From positions 1 to 10,481 of the forward strand of contig JAOZNY010000100.1 of the NCBI GenBank assembly GCA_029933565.1: a stretch of 10,481 nucleotides of DNA, in the 5' to 3' direction. Numbering within the stretch: position 1 is the stretch's first letter; every line of letters starts with the position of its first letter. Source of the DNA: Bacteroidales bacterium (GTDB lineage Bacteria > Bacteroidota > Bacteroidia > Bacteroidales > F082). The notes beneath the pieces are model-generated. The model searched no databases. It worked only from the letters and a program-made list of their open reading frames with translations, and was not told the origin of the DNA. The position numbers and the translations under genes are program-made. Of this stretch, positions 5,398 through 10,481 are shown piece after piece.

Positions 5398-6555
5398 ATG
5401 AAAAAGACCACAATTACCACTTTACTATTTTTTCTTCTTCTGGGTTTAATTTCAAATCTCTTACGGGCACAACCAATAATCATCGACCATAATTGCGCTT
5501 TTCTGGAGCCAATTCCAGAGTCGGCCATATTACAGGCTCGCGATAGTTTGCATATTGCCTATGGGCATACTTCTCATGGTAGTCAGATAACAGAGGGCAT
5601 GAATGGTCTGGCAAACCAAAGTACCAATCTTATTGGGTATAAGGGTGATATTTATTGCTGGGATTATTATCCTGAGAATATGCAAAAAGATAACCCCTGC
5701 CTCGATTTACACGACTATTTCCGCCCAGGCGACCTTGGACACAACGGAAGTATTCAATGGGCAATATCAACCCGTGACTATTTGGATAACGACCCCGAAA
5801 GCGATAATGTAAATGTAATAATGTGGTCGTGGTGTGGAGGCTGCTCCGACAATACTTACGATGGTATTCAAACCTACCTCGATACTATGAATGAACTTGA
5901 AATTGATTACCCTGATATCAAGTTTGTTTACATGACTGGCCATGCTGCCATTTGGGCCGATGAAACTGTGAAGGCCAACAATCAGCATATTCGAGATTAT
6001 TGTAATGAAAACGACAAAATACTTTTTGACTTTGTAGACATTGAAATGTATGATCCCGACAATAACTACTTTGAATTTGTTAATGACGACTGCACTTTTT
6101 ACGACTCAAATCATAATGAACTGGGCAACTGGGCAACCTCATGGCAGCAAAGTCATACAGAGGGAATAGACTGGTATGATTGTTATGCGGCTCACACACA
6201 GCCTTTAAACGGAAACCGTAAAGCATATGCCGCATGGTGGATGTTTGCCCGAATTGCAGGATGGGATGGATTGGTAGCAATTGATGAAAAATCGACAATT
6301 GACTTTGAAATAAAACTAAGCCCTAACCCAACTACTGCAGTCAGCACACTTCAATATTCTATTTCTGAGAAATCAATTATCTCACTAAAAGTATTTGACA
6401 CTTATGGAAAATTAGTGAAAAAAACTGATAAAACTGTCCAAACTAAAGGGCAGCACAATCTTACAATCAACTTATGGGGTTTCCCCAAAGGAGTTTATTT
6501 GTGCGTTCTGAATATTAATGAAAACAAAAAGACAGAGAAACTTATTGTTAGATAA
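5398..6555 (+). CDS. Secreted SGNH-hydrolase-like protein with T9SS sorting domain
   Basis: The 385-residue protein has an N-terminal signal peptide (hydrophobic 8-22, cleavage near LLRAQ). A catalytic-like domain of about 270 residues follows, then a C-terminal type A T9SS sorting domain (about 305-385: KLSPNPTT, VFDTYGKLV, GVYLCVLN). Export across the outer membrane by the type IX system is therefore expected. The middle domain has motifs recalling SGNH/GDSL folds: IAYGHTSHGSQ (53-63), VIMWSWCGGC (140-149), FVYMTGH (176-182) and a late His in AAHTQPLN (264-271). It also has several Cys that could form disulfides. The assignment to SGNH is by pattern and moderate; the substrate is unknown, and a role on polysaccharide decorations is one possibility. 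The gene is convergent with the DUF4835 operon, 24 bases apart, without a visible terminator. Confidence 0.7.
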   Translation: MKKTTITTLLFFLLLGLISNLLRAQPIIIDHNCAFLEPIPESAILQARDSLHIAYGHTSHGSQITEGMNGLANQSTNLIGYKGDIYCWDYYPENMQKDNPCLDLHDYFRPGDLGHNGSIQWAISTRDYLDNDPESDNVNVIMWSWCGGCSDNTYDGIQTYLDTMNELEIDYPDIKFVYMTGHAAIWADETVKANNQHIRDYCNENDKILFDFVDIEMYDPDNNYFEFVNDDCTFYDSNHNELGNWATSWQQSHTEGIDWYDCYAAHTQPLNGNRKAYAAWWMFARIAGWDGLVAIDEKSTIDFEIKLSPNPTTAVSTLQYSISEKSIISLKVFDTYGKLVKKTDKTVQTKGQHNLTINLWGFPKGVYLCVLNINENKKTEKLIVR

Positions 6556-6579
6556 AATAAAGTAGAGAGGTTTGAATAA

Positions 6580-7482
6580 TTATCTGCCCCTATTCACTGC
6601 TTCGTATAAGTTTGAGTTGGCCGGATCAACATCTTTCATAATTTCTATCATTGCATTCTTTTCGGCAGGCATTGCTTCTTTAAAGATGTTGATGATTTCG
6701 TCGCGTTTTGTTTCAACAAAAATCTGCATTGGATAAAGTCCTGGGCGTTTGTCGTTTATTGTTTTAAAATGCCTTAGCGATTTGCCTATCGAAGTCCGGC
6801 TTCCTTCCACATCTTCAGACATACCATCAAGACCACGCAAGTGATATTCGTAAAGGAACATCCTGAGTGGTTTATACGAAGCATTTGTAAGTCCTTCAAC
6901 AAACTGAGCTCTGTTTTTAGGCCCCTCAAAGGCTTGCCAGCCTTCCTCATTTGCACTTTGTGCCGAATTCACTACATCCTTTGCTTTATCATAAAACACA
7001 TCACCTCCGTAAAGCGAATAAGTATCAAAATCCAAAGCCAGCATTAGGTAGGCGTAATATCCCAATATTGAGGTCAGGTTATTCATATAAGAATTGTCGG
7101 CAAACTCCATGGGTTGATAAGGAACATACTTAAAATGAATATCTTTATCAATCATGTTAATAACAGGACTCTGATAATCAGTTTTATAAATAGGTCGTTG
7201 TAAAACAATATTCAGGTCAGCCGTAAAATCATCACTCCCATCTACGCGTTCAATTGTAAAAAGCAAGGTGCACTCAATACGTTCTTCAATTTTAAAATTA
7301 TATGAAGTCCATTTACGGTTATTCATAAATTCGATTATCGAAGTTCGCATATCAACAAAAATAGTTTTATCAATACCTTCAACTTTTTGTGATTGGATAG
7401 TAACGGAACAAAGAAATTCCTGTGCCGACATGTTTATTGTTATCAACAAACCCACAAAAACTATTAAAATCCGTTTTATCAT
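6580..7482 (-). CDS. DUF4835 family protein, exported, possibly T9SS-linked
   Basis: The 300-residue protein has a signal peptide (hydrophobic 5-19, cleavage near MSAQ). The body has the features of DUF4835: N-terminal strand-rich half (FLCSVTIQSQKVEG), FTADLNIVLQRPIY and LTSILGYYAYLMLALDFDTYS. The ending is PANSNLYEAVNRGR. The family is confined largely to Bacteroidota and follows coaBC in many genomes. Some recent annotations call it PorD and link it to type IX secretion; I recall this but cannot verify it. It is the last gene of the bamD operon, 19 bases after coaBC. It should act in the periplasm or at the outer membrane. Confidence 0.85.
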   Translation of the reverse strand: MIKRILIVFVGLLITINMSAQEFLCSVTIQSQKVEGIDKTIFVDMRTSIIEFMNNRKWTSYNFKIEERIECTLLFTIERVDGSDDFTADLNIVLQRPIYKTDYQSPVINMIDKDIHFKYVPYQPMEFADNSYMNNLTSILGYYAYLMLALDFDTYSLYGGDVFYDKAKDVVNSAQSANEEGWQAFEGPKNRAQFVEGLTNASYKPLRMFLYEYHLRGLDGMSEDVEGSRTSIGKSLRHFKTINDKRPGLYPMQIFVETKRDEIINIFKEAMPAEKNAMIEIMKDVDPANSNLYEAVNRGR

Positions 7483-7501
7483 ATTATTCTATTAAAAATA
7501 A

Positions 7502-8710
7502 TTATTTCTTTTGTTCCAAAACACTCACAATTGCGGCTATAATATCTTTAGCCACTTCGGTTTTGTCTTTTAACGCAAACTCGGTTTTATTCCCTTTATT
7601 GTCTAAAATGCTAACCTTATTTGTAGAATACCCAAATCCTGCACCTTTATCCCTAAGTGAATTTAGAACTATCAGATCGAGGTTTTTTGCATTTAGTTTT
7701 TTGATGGCGTTTGCTTCTTCATTGTCGGTTTCAAGAGCAAATCCAACCAATATCTGCTTTTTTGATTTTACTTTGCCAAGTGATGCAAGAATATCTTTGG
7801 TTGGTTTTAATTCAATTGACTGAAAACCCTGCTCCTTTTTTATTTTTGAATCAGCAATATTTGAAGGTGAGAAATCAGCAACAGCAGCCGATAATATTGC
7901 AATATCTTCATTTTTAAAAACTTGCATACTTTTCTCAAACATTTGTTCAGCAGTTGTTACCCTATGAATTTTAATGCCTTGCTTTTCAGTGTTTTCGCTT
8001 GTTGGTCCCAAAACCAAATCCACCTCAGCACCCTCATCTACAAGAGCCTCTGCAATTGCAATTCCCATTTTTCCACTACTGTGGTTTCCAATAAATCGAA
8101 CAGGATCGATGGGTTCGTGGGTAGGTCCTGCAGTAACCAGGACTTTTTTACCTTTTAGGGCTTTTTTTTTTTCAAAGTGTTCTTTGATAATCTCAAAAAT
8201 CACCTCAGGTTCCTCAAGTCTGCCCATTCCCTTTAAGCCACTTGCCAATTCACCTTCAACAGGCTCAATCAATTTATATCCAAACTTTTGAAGTTTCTTG
8301 ATATTTGACTGTGTGCTGGGGTGGTGGTACATGTCCAAGTCCATTGTAGGGGCAAAAAACACAGGGCATCTCGACGACAATATTGTTGTCAGCAAAAGAT
8401 TATCAGCAATTCCGGCAGCCATTTTCCCCATAGTATTGGCCGTTAATGGTGCAACCAGAAACAGGTCGGCCCACAAACCAAGATTTACATGGCTAAACCA
8501 ACTACCGTCATCTTTGTTGTGAAACTCCGTTAAAACGGGTCTTTCACTTAAAGTGGAAAGTGTTAGCGGTGTTACAAATTCTTTTGCAAAAGGACTAAGA
8601 ATAATTTGAACTTCTGCGCCTTCCTTTTTCAGAAGCCGAAGCAGAAAAGGTATTTTGTAAGCAGCAATGCCACCGGTAATACCTAATAATATTTTTTTGC
8701 CCTTGAGCAT
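7502..8710 (-). CDS. coaBC: Bifunctional phosphopantothenoylcysteine decarboxylase/phosphopantothenate-cysteine ligase
   Basis: The 402-residue enzyme covers both central steps of coenzyme A synthesis: ligation of cysteine to 4'-phosphopantothenate (CoaB) and decarboxylation to 4'-phosphopantetheine (CoaC). The N-terminal flavoprotein domain (1-180) has GGIAAYK (13-19) and the catalytic His74 in WFSHVNLG. The CoaB domain (about 185-395) has VTAGPTHEPIDPVRFI (192-207), NHSSGKMG (209-216), SAAVADF (274-280) and KIKK (289-292). The E. coli PAMN motif reads PTMD (121-124). The active-site Cys158 region reads LASGLKG (155-161), with no Cys. Both differences look phylum-typical, as far as I recall. 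It lies 3 bases after rpoZ, so it is cotranscribed. Confidence 0.95.
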   Translation of the reverse strand: MLKGKKILLGITGGIAAYKIPFLLRLLKKEGAEVQIILSPFAKEFVTPLTLSTLSERPVLTEFHNKDDGSWFSHVNLGLWADLFLVAPLTANTMGKMAAGIADNLLLTTILSSRCPVFFAPTMDLDMYHHPSTQSNIKKLQKFGYKLIEPVEGELASGLKGMGRLEEPEVIFEIIKEHFEKKKALKGKKVLVTAGPTHEPIDPVRFIGNHSSGKMGIAIAEALVDEGAEVDLVLGPTSENTEKQGIKIHRVTTAEQMFEKSMQVFKNEDIAILSAAVADFSPSNIADSKIKKEQGFQSIELKPTKDILASLGKVKSKKQILVGFALETDNEEANAIKKLNAKNLDLIVLNSLRDKGAGFGYSTNKVSILDNKGNKTEFALKDKTEVAKDIIAAIVSVLEQKK

Positions 8711-8713
8711 TTT

Positions 8714-9049
8714 CTAGAAATTTGTTGCTGTAGTTTTATGAGGATTTCTAATATAAATTTCTTCATTTAAGAATTCTTGAACAGCAATAAGCGTTGGCTT
8801 TGGAAGTCTTTCGTAAAACTTTGCAATTTCAATTTGCTCACGGTTTTCAAAAACCTCTTCAAGATTATCAGTATGAGTAGCGAACTCAGCAGTTTTTTGA
8901 TCTAGTTCCTGTTTTAATTCAGATGCAATTTGGTTCGACCTTTTCGATAAAACTGCAACTGTTTCGTAAATATTACCAGTTTGCTCGTAAAAAGCATCTT
9001 TCTTTCGCGTTACTGCAGTTGTTTCTGTTCTAACTTTTTTGTAATCCAT
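8714..9049 (-). CDS. rpoZ: DNA-directed RNA polymerase omega subunit, Bacteroidota type
   Basis: The 111-residue protein matches the Bacteroidota omega subunit, which is diverged from the E. coli form: MDYKKVRTETTAVTR at the start, ETGNIYE-like TGNIYETVAVLSKRSNQIA (residues 24-42), then DNLEEVFENREQIE (61-74) and FYERLPKPTLIA (78-89). Omega helps fold and hold the beta' subunit in the polymerase. The gene sits 7 bases after bamD and 3 bases before coaBC. In many other bacteria rpoZ is likewise followed or closely followed by coaBC, which supports the assignment. Confidence 0.93.
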   Translation of the reverse strand: MDYKKVRTETTAVTRKKDAFYEQTGNIYETVAVLSKRSNQIASELKQELDQKTAEFATHTDNLEEVFENREQIEIAKFYERLPKPTLIAVQEFLNEEIYIRNPHKTTATNF

Positions 9050-9056
9050 TAGTTTA

Positions 9057-9851
9057 TTATTTTATATATTTTCTTGCATTTTTACTAATATCTTCAACTT
9101 CCTTCAAATAATCACTTTCAGGGTAAAGATGTTTTAAATTATTGTAAGCCTCTACAGTTGCTTCGTAGCGCAACTTCTTTTTTGTATAAATACTCTTTTC
9201 GGCATACTTAAAATAAGCTTTTGTAATAAAATACAATACGTCTTCTCGATAGTCTGTATCGGGATAATCATCCAACAAATTCTCAAACGAAGTAATTGCT
9301 GCCTGATAACTTTCCATATTGTAATATAAGTGGGCGATATTATAATCTTTAACTTCCAATTTATCCCTCAGGTCATCCATCAACTTTGTGGCCTCTTCAA
9401 CTCTGGAATCGTTCGGATACAAATCAATGTATAACTGTAGTTCTTTCAATGCCATAAAAGTACTTGTTTGATCAAGCGACGATCTTGGCGAATCGAGATA
9501 ATTACAATAAGCACTATAAAAAGTTGCTTCCTGAACATGCTCACCTCGTGGATATGCTGTAGCATATTGTTTATAGTAGTAACTTGCTATATTATAATCT
9601 TTTAACTGGAAATAACAGTTGGCTGTATAATAGGTTAATATTTCACCTCTTTCCGTTCCACGGTGAATTGCCCTAAGTATATCAAAAAACTGCAAAGCCT
9701 TATTAAAATTACCTTGTTCGTATAGATCAATGGCAGTTTCATATTTCAATTCATTGTTTCCGCTTTTAAGAGTTTTCTTATAACTATCACAACTATTTGT
9801 AACTGTCAATAAACCAGCAAATAACAAAAACATCAAGGCTTTTCTAAACAT
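9057..9851 (-). CDS. bamD: Outer membrane protein assembly factor BamD (lipoprotein)
   Basis: The protein has 264 residues from the ATG at 9851. The N-terminus is a lipoprotein signal, MFRKALMFLLFAG to TNSC, with Cys21 as the lipidation site followed by Asp. The rest is a row of tetratricopeptide-type helices (ALQFFDILRA, IASYYYKQYATAYP, ALKELQLYIDLYP, AITSFENLLDDYP, AYNNLKHLYPES). The recurring xxYP ends fit the five-TPR fold of BamD. It anchors to the inner face of the outer membrane and works with BamA in inserting beta-barrel proteins. An in-frame ATG 33 bases further upstream would add MYFNNLFYFCR before the signal and lies beyond the promoter, so it was rejected. First gene of the operon with rpoZ, coaBC and DUF4835. 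Confidence 0.92.
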   Translation of the reverse strand: MFRKALMFLLFAGLLTVTNSCDSYKKTLKSGNNELKYETAIDLYEQGNFNKALQFFDILRAIHRGTERGEILTYYTANCYFQLKDYNIASYYYKQYATAYPRGEHVQEATFYSAYCNYLDSPRSSLDQTSTFMALKELQLYIDLYPNDSRVEEATKLMDDLRDKLEVKDYNIAHLYYNMESYQAAITSFENLLDDYPDTDYREDVLYFITKAYFKYAEKSIYTKKKLRYEATVEAYNNLKHLYPESDYLKEVEDISKNARKYIK

Positions 9852-9855
9852 TCGG

Positions 9856-9885
9856 CAAAAGTAAAATAAATTGTTGAAGTACAAA
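9856..9885 (-). promoter_or_regulatory. Promoter of the bamD-rpoZ-coaBC-DUF4835 operon
   Basis: On the minus strand TTTG (9882-9885), an 18-base spacer and TACTTTTG (9856-9863) give a consensus promoter. The -7 box ends only four bases before the bamD ATG (9851), so the transcript would begin at or within a base or two of the start codon. The mRNA would then be leaderless or nearly so. This also excludes the longer start at 9884. Confidence 0.6.
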
Positions 9886-9969
9886 ACGAAAATTAGTAAG
9901 GATTATTATAATAAGAATTTTTAACATTATTAGGGGTTTTAATGGTAATTCAACTAGTAATTAATTCCA

Positions 9970-10380
9970 CTAAAAACCTTTAAAAATCCTTGCCTGCGAA
10001 ACCCCGGGTGCATGAACGTCAATATCAAGAAAATAGCCAAAAGGTGTTTGTGTGCAATCGTAGTTTGCATTTTTCATTCTCGCCTCTGCCAAATCAAATA
10101 TTTCTTTAGTAAACTGTGGACCTGCTTTAGTTTCGGCCAAATGGGCAAAGGAATGAAGAACAACTTTAGTAGTATTGTTTTTCTTTGCAGCCCATTTTAG
10201 GTTTTTTATGAGTTTAGTCTCCACCGATTTTGCATTCTGCTGATCATGCTCTTCGGCATGAATAAATGCAACCAAAGAGTTTTCAAAAACAGCAGACTCA
10301 TTCACATGGGGAAACTCATCAAGTGTTTTAATCTGAGGGGTATACGAAAAGCGGGTGCAATAAATCATTAATAGTTTCAT
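9970..10380 (-). CDS. Stand-alone threonyl-tRNA synthetase editing-domain protein
   Basis: The 136-residue protein matches the editing domain found at the N-terminus of archaeal ThrRS (tRNA-Thr_ED, a D-aminoacyl-tRNA deacylase-like fold). It has MKLLMIYCTRFSYTP at the start, KVVLHSFAHLAE (72-83) and TPFGYFLDIDVHAPG (112-126). In archaea the domain removes serine misattached to tRNA-Thr. Here it is a free protein with no synthetase domain. His80 corresponds to the archaeal His83 of AHL. The Tyr-Lys pair expected after PFGW is Phe117-Leu118, so the catalytic Lys is missing by this alignment. Editing activity may be altered, or the protein may have another tRNA-related role. The heptamer repeat ends 35 bases upstream; a weak promoter-like TATCTTG lies at 10400-10406. 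Confidence 0.8.
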   Translation of the reverse strand: MKLLMIYCTRFSYTPQIKTLDEFPHVNESAVFENSLVAFIHAEEHDQQNAKSVETKLIKNLKWAAKKNNTTKVVLHSFAHLAETKAGPQFTKEIFDLAEARMKNANYDCTQTPFGYFLDIDVHAPGVSQARIFKGF

Positions 10381-10414
10381 ATCTTAAAATTTGGTAGTGC
10401 AAGATAAGGGAAAT

Positions 10415-10449
10415 TTGGAAGTTGGAAGTTGGAAGTTAGAAGTTGGAAG
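10415..10449. repeat. Tandem heptamer repeat TTGGAAG, five copies
   Basis: Five head-to-tail copies run 10415-10421, 10422-10428, 10429-10435, 10436-10442 (TTAGAAG, one change) and 10443-10449. Directly after, AATGAC recurs at 10453, 10461 and 10471 and continues to the window edge, so a second, looser repeat overlaps the end. Such simple repeats are common between genes in Bacteroidota. Copy number is likely to vary by slippage. Confidence 0.8.
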
Positions 10450-10481
10450 ACTAATGACAAAATGACTACCAATGACCACCA

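Noticed and set aside
5104..5492. Plus-strand open frames of 92 and 80 codons across the repeat
   Set aside because: They span both inverted repeats and overlap the start of the well-supported secreted protein in another frame; no domain is visible.
6556..6579. Terminator between the convergent genes
   Set aside because: The 24-base gap contains no stem with useful pairing.
10415..10481. CRISPR-like repeats at the right edge
   Set aside because: The unit is only 7 bases, head to tail with no spacers, so this is a simple tandem repeat.

Overview
The window comes from an AT-rich member of the Bacteroidota. Four things point there: a Bacteroidota-type RNA polymerase omega subunit in an operon with bamD, coaBC and a DUF4835 gene; a secreted protein ending in a type IX secretion (T9SS) sorting domain; repeated TAnnTTTG -7 promoter elements with TTTG or TTG about 18-20 bases upstream; and weak Shine-Dalgarno sequences. 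Genus cannot be read from the sequence.

Layout, left to right. Bases 1-4751 are an accessory block in which every gene lies on the minus strand: a PIN toxin/DUF6364 antitoxin pair, a metallo-beta-lactamase-fold secreted protein translationally coupled to a four-helix membrane protein, an AAA/DUF4143 ATPase, and a CPBP (CAAX/Abi) intramembrane protease. Three imperfect inverted-repeat elements of one family (64-171, 2485-2614, 3828-3958) lie just 3' of the toxin, ATPase and protease genes. Their outer boxes read GTTRNNY and YAAC-like on the coding strand, their arms form a bulged hairpin, and the 3' outer box of a unit is complementary to that unit's own 5' boundary. This is how integron gene cassettes with attC sites look, although no integrase is present in the window. 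The block ends at 4751 inside the first 25 codons of a gene that looks like a thioredoxin-family protein. Its promoter and two tandem LacI/cre-like operators survive upstream at 4836-4887.

Bases 4825-5397 hold no gene, only these operators, a short hairpin, and a MITE-like repeat with 13-bp perfect inverted ends (5168-5304). A secreted SGNH-hydrolase-like protein with a T9SS tail follows on the plus strand (5398-6555).

Bases 6580-9851 are a core housekeeping operon read on the minus strand: bamD (outer membrane protein assembly), rpoZ (RNA polymerase omega), coaBC (coenzyme A synthesis) and a DUF4835 gene. Intergenic gaps are 3 to 19 bases and a consensus promoter sits directly at the bamD start codon. 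The recN gene often found next in this phylum is absent. Upstream is a stand-alone threonyl-tRNA editing-domain protein (9970-10380). The right edge carries heptamer tandem repeats.
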